From IMCC45349 sp047219225 (GTDB taxonomy: Bacteria; Bacteroidota; Bacteroidia; Flavobacteriales; Flavobacteriaceae), in assembly GCF_047219225.1 (NCBI RefSeq), contig NZ_CP178208.1, positions 1,860,001-1,924,000 of the forward strand: a stretch of 64,000 nt of DNA, in the 5' to 3' direction. Under the pieces are notes generated by a model. That model made no database searches. It was not told where the DNA came from and was given only the letters and a program-made list of their open reading frames with translations. Below are positions 32,966 to 41,317 of the stretch, piece after piece. Made by a program: the position numbers and the translations under genes. Positions within the stretch are counted from its first letter, which is position 1. Each line of letters begins with the position of its first letter.

Positions 32966-33943
32966 TTGAAAGTAGTTGAGCAAATAAAACAGCCTATAGC
33001 TTATGAAATGGAGCTTTTTGAACAAAAGTTTCAACTTTCTATGTCTAGTAAAGTCGCTTTACTAAACCGAATTACACATTATATTGTTAATAGAAAAGGG
33101 AAACAAATGCGACCTATGTTTGTGTTTCTGGTTTCTAAAATGGTTTCTAATGGTGAAATTAGTGAGCGTACTTATAGAGGTGCTTCGGTTATTGAGCTAA
33201 TTCATACTGCTACTTTAGTGCATGATGATGTGGTTGACGATAGTAATCGTCGTAGAGGGTTCTTTTCTATTAATGCACTTTGGAAAAATAAAATTGCAGT
33301 ATTAGTAGGCGATTACTTATTATCAAAAGGATTGTTGTTATCAATTGATAATAATGATTTCGATTTGCTTAAAATTATTTCGATAGCTGTTCGTGAAATG
33401 AGTGAAGGCGAGTTATTGCAAATAGAAAAAGCTAGGAAGCTTGATATTACTGAAGAAGTTTACTACGAAATTATTCGTCAAAAAACAGCGACATTAATTG
33501 CTGCTTGTTGTAGTCTTGGAGCAGCTTCGGTAAAACCAGAATCTGTTCATGTAGAAAAAATGCGCAAGTTTGGAGAGTTAATAGGTATGGCATTCCAAAT
33601 TAAAGATGATTTGTTTGATTATGGCGAAGAAAAAATAGGAAAGCCAACAGGAATCGATATTAAAGAGCAAAAAATGACACTGCCTTTAATACATGTGTTG
33701 AATACATGTGATAAAAAAGAAAAACGTTGGCTAATCAATTCTATTAAAAACTATAACAAAGACACGAAACGTGTAAAAGAAGTTATTGCATTTGTAAAAG
33801 CTAATGGTGGTTTAGAGTATGCAATCACAAAAATGAAAACTTACCAAGAAGAAGCACTTCAAATTCTAGAAACTTATCCAGATTCTCCTTATAAGGATTC
33901 ATTGAAGCTTATGGTAAATTATGTAATTGATAGGAAGAAGTAG
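32966..33943 (+). CDS. All-trans polyprenyl diphosphate synthase
   Basis: A 325-residue prenyltransferase that elongates farnesyl or geranylgeranyl diphosphate into the side chain of menaquinone. The first aspartate-rich motif is DDVVDDSNRRRG (DDxxD) and the second is IKDDLFDYG. KGKQMRPMFVFL and GEIS/EGELLQ helices fit the family. I choose the TTG at 32966 (MKVVEQIKQPIAYEMELFEQ) because the N-terminal wording is what I recall of flavobacterial homologues; another TTG at 32954 adds four residues. Exact chain length (hepta- or octaprenyl) is not readable. Confidence 0.9.
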   Translation: MKVVEQIKQPIAYEMELFEQKFQLSMSSKVALLNRITHYIVNRKGKQMRPMFVFLVSKMVSNGEISERTYRGASVIELIHTATLVHDDVVDDSNRRRGFFSINALWKNKIAVLVGDYLLSKGLLLSIDNNDFDLLKIISIAVREMSEGELLQIEKARKLDITEEVYYEIIRQKTATLIAACCSLGAASVKPESVHVEKMRKFGELIGMAFQIKDDLFDYGEEKIGKPTGIDIKEQKMTLPLIHVLNTCDKKEKRWLINSIKNYNKDTKRVKEVIAFVKANGGLEYAITKMKTYQEEALQILETYPDSPYKDSLKLMVNYVIDRKK

Positions 33944-33955
33944 TTTTTAAGAGTT

Positions 33956-34474
33956 TTATTTGCGGTTTCGGTATTTCCAATTGAATAGAATTCTATACCA
34001 AAATAAATTTAATTTGTGCTTTATTCCATTACGTTCCCAATTCACATCATATTTTTTTGATTTGTCAACTACGTAAGGAGGAATGCCAATTTTACAATGT
34101 AACATTGGATCATTGTTTTTTACTTTTTCGTAATAATCAGGTTTAAGTGTTGATTTAAGATAGTACCTGATATCAATAATGGTTTTGTTTTTTTGACTTT
34201 TATAAATTTCCAGATTTATATCGTATAAGTCTTCATAAATTAATTTTAATTCAGCCGTTACTTCTTTTAATGTTACAGCTTTCTTTTTTTATTTGTTTTG
34301 TTTTTTTCAATTCGCTGAATTTTAAAATTCAGTAAGTCGTTTTTGATTTCTGAAATTATATAGCTTGTGTTTTCAGATATTTCATTACAACAAGAGTTTC
34401 GTGCCATTTCTATAAGATTGGAAGTAGCTTTTTTTTAAATTTATTTCGAGATTATTTTTAGATATGTTCTTCAA
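33956..34474 (-). pseudogene. Frameshifted gene for a small hypothetical protein
   Basis: On the minus strand three open stretches join into one protein of about 172 residues if two poly-A runs are corrected. The first begins at a TTG (34474, MKNISKNNLEINLKK) and is broken at a run of eight A (34429-34436; seven would keep frame). The middle starts ATG-like at 34407 (MARNSCCNEISENTSYIISE) and breaks at a run of seven A (34284-34290; eight would keep frame). The last runs 108 codons without stop (KAVTLKEVTAELKLIYED... to WKYRNRK) and ends at TAA 33956-33958. No family recognised; charged and helical. It is either a decayed gene, an assembly error in homopolymers, or a slippage-controlled gene. 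Confidence 0.65.
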
Positions 34475-34598
34475 TATGTTGGATGACGATTATATATAAA
34501 GTATAAACGAAGTTAGCAGTTTTATATCATAAAATCAATAAAATAGCACTACAGATAAATTATTATAAATTGCAGTATTAAATTATTTTTTAACCTCA

Positions 34599-34625
34599 GG
34601 CAACCTTTTGCACAACTTTTGCGTC
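34599..34625 (+). promoter_or_regulatory. ECF-type promoter of the sigma factor gene
   Basis: GGCAACC (34599-34605) and CGTC (34622-34625) are separated by 16 nt, the classic -35 AAC / -10 CGTC layout of ECF sigma promoters. It lies 20 nt upstream of the ECF gene, suggesting autoregulation. Confidence 0.6.
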
Positions 34626-34644
34626 TTTATAAATAGAAGATTAA

Positions 34645-35220
34645 ATGAACACGCTTTTGAAAGTTATTCAACTTTATAAAAATGAAACTAAGCTTATAAA
34701 AAAAGCTGCACAAAACAATCGTGATGCGCAACGTATATTATACGATATGCATGCGCCAAAAATGTTAAGTGTGTGTAGGTACTATATAAGTGACGTACAA
34801 CATGCCGAAGAGGTAATGTTAAACGGTTTTTTTAAAGTGTTTACTAATATTAAGTCGTTTAAAAATGAAGGGAGTTTTGAGGGTTGGATAAGACGTATAA
34901 TGATTAGAGAAGCTATTTCGTTTTTAAGGCAAAAAAAGCAAATGGAGTTTGTTACTGATGAAATAGAAATTCATGATAAGCAAACTAACAATATTAATAC
35001 AGAAATTAATGTTGCCGAAATTCAGCAACTAATAGATAATCTTCCAGAAGGATATCGAGTGGTATTTGTAATGTACGCTATTGAAGGTTATAAACATAAT
35101 GAGATAGCAAACCTATTAAATATTACTGAAGGCACATCAAAATCGCAATTATTTAAAGCGCGTAAGTTATTACAACAACAGGTAATTGCATTAAACAAAA
35201 CAGGAAATGGCACCAATTAA
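34645..35220 (+). CDS. ECF RNA polymerase sigma factor
   Basis: A 191-residue group IV sigma-70 factor. Region 2 (about 30-95) contains DMHAPKMLSVCRYYISDVQHAEEVM and GSFEGWIRRIM; region 4 (about 125-185) contains LPEGYRVVFVMYAIEGYKHNEIANLLNITEGTSKSQLFKARK-type helix-turn-helix. No regions 1 or 3, as expected. The next gene overlaps it by 14 bp and encodes a single-pass membrane protein that may be its anti-sigma factor; an outer-membrane protein gene follows. An ECF-type promoter upstream suggests self-activation. Confidence 0.93.
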   Translation: MNTLLKVIQLYKNETKLIKKAAQNNRDAQRILYDMHAPKMLSVCRYYISDVQHAEEVMLNGFFKVFTNIKSFKNEGSFEGWIRRIMIREAISFLRQKKQMEFVTDEIEIHDKQTNNINTEINVAEIQQLIDNLPEGYRVVFVMYAIEGYKHNEIANLLNITEGTSKSQLFKARKLLQQQVIALNKTGNGTN

Positions 35221-36004
35221 GTTTGAAGAACAATTCAAAGAGAAGTTAGAAAAACGCACATTACAACCAAGTAATGATGTGTGGAACAGGCTTAGTGATA
35301 AACTAGATATACAAGAGGAACGCAAAACCAACAAAGGTTATTGGTGGTTAGGTGTAGCAGCAACTGTGGTAGGTGTTATGCTTGCAATAACCTTCATGTT
35401 TAAAAATAACCCAGAACAGCCTATTGAACCAACAATAGTTGATACGATTAAGGTTGAAGAATCATTACCAGAACAAGAAAAAGTTGCTGTAACAGATAAA
35501 ACTGAAGACAATATAGAAACTAGAAAACAAGAGCAACAAACCAAAACAGAAACAAATAAAAAGCCATCAACTATTAAACAAACTAACCAACCAATTTTAA
35601 AACAAAAGCTACAAGAAGAACAGAAAAAATTAATACCAACGAGTTTAGATGAAGCAGTAGCGCAGAGTAAAACTGTAAATGAAAAAAAAGTAGAAATTGA
35701 GAAAAACTTAGAAGGTTTAGCATTTGAAACTCAAAAAGTAAATGAAGTAGTTGCAAAAGTTATTGAGCTTCAAAAATCAAAACCTACAGTTACTGACGAA
35801 GAAATAGATGCTTTATTAAATAAAGCGCAGCAAGAAATAACAATGCAAAAACTGTATGATGAAGCTACCAATACAGTAGATGCTGATGCGTTACTTAGAG
35901 ATGTAGAGTTTGATCTGGATCAGTCGTTTAGAGATAAAGTTTTTAAAGCCTTGAAAAATAGTTACGAAAGTGTGAAAACAGCAGTGGCACAACGTAATAA
36001 CTAA
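35207..36004 (+). CDS. Single-pass membrane protein, putative anti-sigma factor
   Basis: A 265-residue protein with a short cytoplasmic N-terminus (FEEQFKEKLEKRTLQPSNDVWNRLSDKL, residues 5-32), one membrane helix (WWLGVAATVVGVMLAITFMF, about 46-66) and a long polar periplasmic region rich in Gln, Glu and Lys. The 14-bp overlap with the ECF sigma gene and the topology suggest an anti-sigma factor, but the N-terminal domain does not show a recognisable zinc-type (HxxxCxxC) anti-sigma motif. Function is inferred from context only. Confidence 0.7.
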   Translation: MAPIKFEEQFKEKLEKRTLQPSNDVWNRLSDKLDIQEERKTNKGYWWLGVAATVVGVMLAITFMFKNNPEQPIEPTIVDTIKVEESLPEQEKVAVTDKTEDNIETRKQEQQTKTETNKKPSTIKQTNQPILKQKLQEEQKKLIPTSLDEAVAQSKTVNEKKVEIEKNLEGLAFETQKVNEVVAKVIELQKSKPTVTDEEIDALLNKAQQEITMQKLYDEATNTVDADALLRDVEFDLDQSFRDKVFKALKNSYESVKTAVAQRNN

Positions 36005-36045
36005 AAAATAGTTCATCAATAATCACTAATCAAAAACAAACAATT

Positions 36046-37125
36046 ATGCAAAACATTACCAAATTATTGGCATTTCTTATTATTGCCTTATGTGTAACAA
36101 ATTTACATGCTCAAGATTCAATTAATATTAGCAATAATGAAAAAATTGAAGTGCTTAAAGAGCTTAAAGAGAAAATTAAAGCTGAAGAGAGGGAAAAACT
36201 AAAAGCCGAAGTTGAAGCGATTAATCAACGTTTAGACAAAGGAGAAATTTCTCAAAATGAAGCTGAAAAACTAAAAAAAGAAGCGGCAAAAAAACATGCT
36301 TTAAATATTGAAAATAGGTTGGCTATTGTAAATAATAAAATTGAGTTGTTAAAACGTAATAACTCCGATTCTACTATTTATGATGGAGATGATGAATTTA
36401 GAATAAGAATTGGAGGCTCAAAAGATGCTAAAGAAAACTTTATTTTTATAGGTCCAAAGTCTAAGGACAAACCAAGAAGGTACGACAGACGAACAAGTAG
36501 TGATCTAGTATTTGCTATTGGTTTTAATAATGCTTTAATCGATGGGCAATCAATAGACGATTCTCCATATAAATTAGGGGGCTCAGGATTTGTGGAATTA
36601 GGTTGGGCTTGGAAAACGCGTGTGTTTAAAAATTCTAATGCAGTACGACTTAAGTATGGTTTTTCATTCATGTGGAATAAATTAGATATAAAGGATGGTA
36701 AATATTTAGTTAATAATGATGGAAACATCCAGCTTGAGGATTTTCCGCACAATTTAGATAAGGCAAAATTTAGAACGACAAACTTAGTTTTTCCAGTTCA
36801 TTTTGAGTTTGGACCATCAAAACGCATTGAAAGAAAAGATTATTTTAGGTATAGTACACATAGACAATTTAAAATTGGACTAGGTGGTTTTGCAGGCTTT
36901 AATCTTCAAGGAATGCAAAAGTTAAAATATAAAAATGACGGAGATAAAGTAAAGGATAAAATTAAACAAGGTTATAATGCTACCGATTTTGTTTATGGAC
37001 TAAGTGGTTATGTAGCTATTAATGATGTAGCCTTATATGTTAAATATGATTTGTCTCCAATATTTAAAAATCAAACTATAGAGCAAAACAATATATCTGT
37101 TGGGTTGAGGTTTGATATGGATTAA
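36046..37125 (+). CDS. Outer-membrane beta-barrel protein with coiled-coil N-terminus
   Basis: A 359-residue exported protein. Signal peptide 1-22 (ending NLHAQ), then a highly charged helical stretch (about 28-110, repeats such as EKIKAEEREKLKAEVEAI) likely to form a coiled coil, then alternating beta-strand sequence with GFSFMW, KIGLGGFAGFNL and a C-terminal NNISVGLRFDMD typical of a barrel end. Probably the target or effector of the upstream ECF sigma/anti-sigma pair, lying 41 nt downstream. No specific function is recognised. Confidence 0.75.
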   Translation: MQNITKLLAFLIIALCVTNLHAQDSINISNNEKIEVLKELKEKIKAEEREKLKAEVEAINQRLDKGEISQNEAEKLKKEAAKKHALNIENRLAIVNNKIELLKRNNSDSTIYDGDDEFRIRIGGSKDAKENFIFIGPKSKDKPRRYDRRTSSDLVFAIGFNNALIDGQSIDDSPYKLGGSGFVELGWAWKTRVFKNSNAVRLKYGFSFMWNKLDIKDGKYLVNNDGNIQLEDFPHNLDKAKFRTTNLVFPVHFEFGPSKRIERKDYFRYSTHRQFKIGLGGFAGFNLQGMQKLKYKNDGDKVKDKIKQGYNATDFVYGLSGYVAINDVALYVKYDLSPIFKNQTIEQNNISVGLRFDMD

Positions 37126-37148
37126 AAAATACTAACTTGTTTTTATAC

Positions 37149-37186
37149 AAAAAAGGCTGCCTCAAATAAATGAAGCGGCCTTTTTT
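37149..37186. terminator. Bidirectional terminator between the OMP and DUF885 genes
   Basis: A-rich AAAAAAGGCTGC.. pairs with ..GCGGCCTTTTTT (one G-U and one mismatch), with a short AT-rich loop; T-tracts on both strands serve the convergent genes. Confidence 0.85.
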
Positions 37187-37201
37187 AATTTTTTAGCTAA
37201 G

Positions 37202-38497
37202 TTATTTTAAACTATTAGCAGTATGAGGATTACTTAAAAGTTCTTTGAAGATTTCCCAGCGTTTTTCTGGATGTTCAACGGTTCCACCTTGTGCATCGAT
37301 GTAATCAGCAACCAAATCTTTGCCTAGGTTGTAATTTATAACATAGCTTCTGTATTGATCAAAAAAACGTGTACGTTGTAAAGCGCGTTCAGGTGTATTT
37401 AAAGAGTATTTTTCTAACCATTTAGCGCATTCTTCACGAGTAATTTCTCCGTTCAAGTATTTTCTAGCAGCTTCGTTACCAGCATAATTAAGTTTTCCCA
37501 TAAGTGCTAAAACCTCATAATATGTTTCAGCTTTATTGATGTCTAAACCTGCCAATGGAAATAAAACATTTTTTTCAAAATCAATACGTTCTTGACCAGG
37601 AAAAGCAACATCAATACCATAGTTAGCACTTCCTTCTGCTATTAATGATTGTGGAGAAAATAAAGGGTATACTGAAAATTCTACCCAACCTTTATCTTCA
37701 ACTAAGTTTTGCTCCAATAAAGCATTAAAAACATGATGCCCTGGATAACCTTCATGACAAGCTAAATCAACTGCACGCTCAATATATATAGGCATGTCTG
37801 TGTTTATTTGAATTAAACTTTGACTTTTACCTTGGTAGTAATTGTATCCAGACCAACTTTTATCGTTAACATACTCAAGTACAAAGTTTTCGTTTTTTGG
37901 TAATTTAATGTACTTGTTTGTTCTTGTTCTTGCTTCAGCTATAGCTGTTGTGAAAACAGTGTCTAGTTTTTCTTTTGGAATTACAAATTGGCTAATAAAC
38001 TCATTATAACGTGTATAAAGACTTTCTTCTCCAGGAAGAATTGTATTTAATTTAGATAGTAGAGTTTCAAAATGTGCTTCGGTAAAATGCGGAGGTTCGG
38101 CATCGTAAATAAGCTTGGCTTCTTCATCAAAACTATAAACTTTTCCTGACATGATTTCTAACTTAGTTTTAGCAGCTAACAATTGTTTTTCAAACATCAT
38201 CAGTCTAGCTTTTTCAAGATTAGAAAAACCTTCTGTGTTAACTTGCTTACATTGGCTTTGTAATTTAGAAATGCTTTCTATTAGAGTTTTGGCAGGAAGT
38301 GTGTCTAGTTTTTTTATAGTTGGTTTCCATTCATCAGGACCATAATAAGCATCAACAAAATCGCTGTCGTATAAACCAATTTCAAGAATTAGCTTAACAT
38401 AATCTTCAGCTATTGTGTTTAAAGAAACGGTTTCTTTTGGTTTACTACAGGAATTAAGTAGTAATAGTGTAAAAACAAAATAGAGACTTTTTTTCAT
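37202..38497 (-). CDS. DUF885 lipoprotein, putative metallopeptidase-like
   Basis: A 431-residue lipoprotein. The start at 38497 gives a clean lipobox (MKKSLYFVFTLLLLNSCSK); a longer frame to 38620 adds a non-signal basic tail and overlaps dnaG. The DUF885 hallmark CHEGYPGHHVFNALL (HExxPGHH, probable metal site) is present in the middle, with a downstream glutamate in LIAEGSANYG. This family is often annotated as peptidase-like; the substrate is unknown. Single-gene unit divergent from dnaG. Confidence 0.85.
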   Translation of the reverse strand: MKKSLYFVFTLLLLNSCSKPKETVSLNTIAEDYVKLILEIGLYDSDFVDAYYGPDEWKPTIKKLDTLPAKTLIESISKLQSQCKQVNTEGFSNLEKARLMMFEKQLLAAKTKLEIMSGKVYSFDEEAKLIYDAEPPHFTEAHFETLLSKLNTILPGEESLYTRYNEFISQFVIPKEKLDTVFTTAIAEARTRTNKYIKLPKNENFVLEYVNDKSWSGYNYYQGKSQSLIQINTDMPIYIERAVDLACHEGYPGHHVFNALLEQNLVEDKGWVEFSVYPLFSPQSLIAEGSANYGIDVAFPGQERIDFEKNVLFPLAGLDINKAETYYEVLALMGKLNYAGNEAARKYLNGEITREECAKWLEKYSLNTPERALQRTRFFDQYRSYVINYNLGKDLVADYIDAQGGTVEHPEKRWEIFKELLSNPHTANSLK

Positions 38498-38604
38498 GTG
38501 AAAATTTTTTATTTTTTCAAAGCTAGTAAAAAACATCATTTTATTAAATTTCAAATTCTTTACTTTTATCTTACATTTACATTCTCTTAAATTATTATTG
38601 TAAA

Positions 38605-40572
38605 ATGATATCAAAATCAACCATAGACCAAGTGTTTGATACTGCTCGAGTAGAGGAGGTTATTGGTGATTTTGTACAGTTAAAAAAGTCTGGAAGCAAC
38701 TTTAAAGGCTTAAGTCCTTTTAGTGAAGAACGTACTCCGAGTTTTATGGTGTCACCAGTTAAGCAAATCTGGAAAGATTTTTCAACTGGAAAAGGGGGTA
38801 CTGTAGTTTCATTTTTAATGGAACATGAGCATTTTACATATCCTGAAGCTATTAAGTATTTAGCTAAGCGTTATAACATTGAAATTGAAGAAACTCAACA
38901 AACAGATGCTCAAAAAGAAGAAGCTAGCGAGCGTGAGAGTATGTATTTGGTTAATGAGTTTGCTAATAGCTATTTTCAAAATACTTTAAATAAAACTGAT
39001 CAAGGCAAAGCAATAGGATTAAGCTACTTTAAAGAAAGAGGTTTTACGCAAGAAACTATAGATAAGTTTCAGCTTGGATACTCTTTAGATGATTGGCAGG
39101 CTTTTACAGATGAAGCTATAAAAAAAGGCTATAAATTAAAATATCTTGAAAGTACAGGTTTAACAATAGTTAAAGAAGAAAAGCAATTTGATCGTTTTAA
39201 AGGACGTGTAATGTTTCCAATTCATAGTATGTCTGGACGTGTACTTGGTTTTGGAGGTAGAATATTAGATAGTACTAAAAAAGCAGCTAAATACCTTAAC
39301 TCTCCTGAAAGTGATGTATATCATAAGAGCAAGGTGTTATATGGTATTTATTATGCTAAACAAAGTATTGCTAAAGAAGATAATTGTTTTTTAGTAGAAG
39401 GTTATACTGATGTCATTCAGTTTGCTCAAAAAGGAATAACTAATGTGGTGTCATCATCAGGAACAGCTTTAACTCCCGAGCAAATTAGGTTAATAAATAG
39501 GCTTACCAAAAATATTACAGTGCTTTTTGATGGAGATGCTGCTGGAATTAGAGCATCTTTAAGAGGAATAGATTTGATTCTTGAGCAAGGAATGAATGTA
39601 AAGGTGTGTAGCTTCCCTGAAGGAGAAGATCCTGATAGTTTTGCAAAACAAAATACGTTAGAGGAGTTAAGTGTCTATTTAAAAGAAAACGCTAAAGATT
39701 TTATTTCGTACAAAGCTTCTTTACTTATGCAGGAAGCTAAAAATGATCCAATAAAGAAAACGGAAGTTTTAACTGATATGGTTAGAACTTTGGGTATCAT
39801 TCCAGATAAATTAAAGCAGGAGGTTTATGCAGCGAATATTGCGAAAATTTTAAATGTTGAAGAGAAAAGACTGTATAGCTCAATAGCTCAATATAGAAGC
39901 AAAAGAATTGATGAACTTAGGAGTAGAATAGAAAGAGATGAATTCAAAAGTGCTAAGATTTTTGATGTTGTAAGAAATGATTTAACTATTGATAAAGTTG
40001 ATGTTCAATATGTGTTAGAGAAAAAAATAATTGAGCTTTTATTACTTTATGGAAATAAAACTGAAGATTTTGAGGATTTAGTTTTTAAAGAAACTGAAGA
40101 AGGTGAATTAATTCTAGAACCTGTAATACAACAAGCCAAAGTTTTTGAGAAAATATATTTGGATTTGCAAGAAGACGAAATGGAGTTTACAAATCCTAAT
40201 TTTAAAGATTTATATTATACTATTATTGATGCTTTAAATCAAGATGAAAACTTTGCTATTGAAAGTTTTGTAAATAGAGTAGATCCTGTTTTGGCTAACG
40301 ACATTACACATATCTTGATGAACGAAGAACGCTATTCGCTCCATAACTGGGAGAAAAATAACATATTTCCAAAAGGAAAAGAAGTTACTATTGCTCAATT
40401 AGTAAGCGAAACTATATTAAGTTTACGTTGCTTCTTAATAGACAAAAAGGTGTCCGATTTTAAGCAAGAAACTCAAAACACAAGTGTAGATAACAAATCT
40501 ATATTAGAAGATGTTTTAAACTATTCTAATTTAAAGATGTTATTATCTAGAAAATTAAATAGAGTACTTTAG
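38605..40572 (+). CDS. dnaG: DNA primase
   Basis: A 655-residue primase that makes RNA primers at the replication fork. The N-terminal domain (1-100) keeps the fold (FKGLSPFSEERTPSFMVSP) but lacks the usual zinc ligands: CPFH is replaced by SPFS at 37-40 and the later CxxC region reads DFSTGKGG. The RNA polymerase core follows with the TOPRIM motifs VEGYTDVIQF and LFDGDAAGIRAS. The C-terminal helicase-binding part (about 450-655) is diverged. Loss of the zinc cysteines appears usual in flavobacterial DnaG from memory. The last 4 bp overlap the end of the convergent response regulator. Confidence 0.94.
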   Translation: MISKSTIDQVFDTARVEEVIGDFVQLKKSGSNFKGLSPFSEERTPSFMVSPVKQIWKDFSTGKGGTVVSFLMEHEHFTYPEAIKYLAKRYNIEIEETQQTDAQKEEASERESMYLVNEFANSYFQNTLNKTDQGKAIGLSYFKERGFTQETIDKFQLGYSLDDWQAFTDEAIKKGYKLKYLESTGLTIVKEEKQFDRFKGRVMFPIHSMSGRVLGFGGRILDSTKKAAKYLNSPESDVYHKSKVLYGIYYAKQSIAKEDNCFLVEGYTDVIQFAQKGITNVVSSSGTALTPEQIRLINRLTKNITVLFDGDAAGIRASLRGIDLILEQGMNVKVCSFPEGEDPDSFAKQNTLEELSVYLKENAKDFISYKASLLMQEAKNDPIKKTEVLTDMVRTLGIIPDKLKQEVYAANIAKILNVEEKRLYSSIAQYRSKRIDELRSRIERDEFKSAKIFDVVRNDLTIDKVDVQYVLEKKIIELLLLYGNKTEDFEDLVFKETEEGELILEPVIQQAKVFEKIYLDLQEDEMEFTNPNFKDLYYTIIDALNQDENFAIESFVNRVDPVLANDITHILMNEERYSLHNWEKNNIFPKGKEVTIAQLVSETILSLRCFLIDKKVSDFKQETQNTSVDNKSILEDVLNYSNLKMLLSRKLNRVL

Positions 40573-41198
40573 CCTAACTCTAAATGTCTAGCTTGATTTA
40601 TAAGGTCAACTAAATTAGTCACATTTAGTTTTTTCATTAACCTAGCTTTGTATGTACTAACGGTTTTTTCATTTATATCTAACTCTAAAGCAATTTCTTT
40701 ATTTTTTCTTCCTGAAGATAAAAGTTTTAATACTTCAACCTCTCTTGTAGAAAGTTTTTTATAAAGCTTACTTGGTTTATTACCACGTTCATCAAAAGCA
40801 AGTCTTTGAGCTAAGTTATTACTAATGTAAATACCGCCATTGTAGACTTTTAAAATAGCTTCCTTGATGGTTTGCGTGCTAACCGTTTTAGTTAAATAGC
40901 CAGAAGCACCTGCTTTAATTGTACTAATAGCATAAATTTCTTCTGGATGTGCGCTAAACATAATTACCTTAACATCACTGTACTCCTTTTTTAGAGTTCT
41001 AAGTGCTGTAATACCATTTAATTCTGGTAAGTCAATCTCTGAAAGTACAACATCAACATGTGTTCTTCCAACAAAATCAAACAACTCTTTTCCTGTTGTC
41101 ACGCTACCTATTACCTGAATATCTGAAGAGGACTCAAAAAGCATTTTTAATCCAGTTCTAATAATAGGATGGTGATCTGCAACCAATACCTTTATCAT
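40569..41198 (-). CDS. NarL/LuxR-type response regulator with altered phosphorylation site
   Basis: A 209-residue protein: receiver-like domain (1-120) and LuxR-type helix-turn-helix (145-205, LSTREVEVLKLLSSGRKNKEIALELDINEKTVSTYKARLMKKL). In the receiver, the phospho-acceptor position holds Glu54 (LSEIDLPELNG) rather than Asp, and the second residue of the acidic pair is His (VADHHP at 6-11). The conserved Ser/Thr (FSAH) and Lys (YLTK) remain. It may therefore act without phosphorylation, with Glu mimicking the active state. No histidine kinase gene is nearby. Confidence 0.88.
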   Translation of the reverse strand: MIKVLVADHHPIIRTGLKMLFESSSDIQVIGSVTTGKELFDFVGRTHVDVVLSEIDLPELNGITALRTLKKEYSDVKVIMFSAHPEEIYAISTIKAGASGYLTKTVSTQTIKEAILKVYNGGIYISNNLAQRLAFDERGNKPSKLYKKLSTREVEVLKLLSSGRKNKEIALELDINEKTVSTYKARLMKKLNVTNLVDLINQARHLELG

Positions 41199-41317
41199 GA
41201 CAATATTTTTAAATTAATTATACGTTATACCCTTTACATAAGTAGTTTTAAGGGTTAATGTTGTTGCGGAGATATTTCCAAAATTAATAAAAAAAATGAT
41301 GCAAAGCGAGATTTTTC

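Larger units (their letters stand above)
33944..34644. other. 701-base interval without an intact gene
   Basis: Contains the frameshifted minus-strand gene described at 33956-34474 and, at its right end, an ECF-type promoter for the sigma factor gene. The remaining bases (about 34475-34590) are very AT-rich and show nothing recognisable. Confidence 0.7.

Noticed and set aside
38498..38620. N-terminal extension of the DUF885 lipoprotein
   Set aside because: The extension is basic, overlaps dnaG and hides the clear lipobox starting at 38497.
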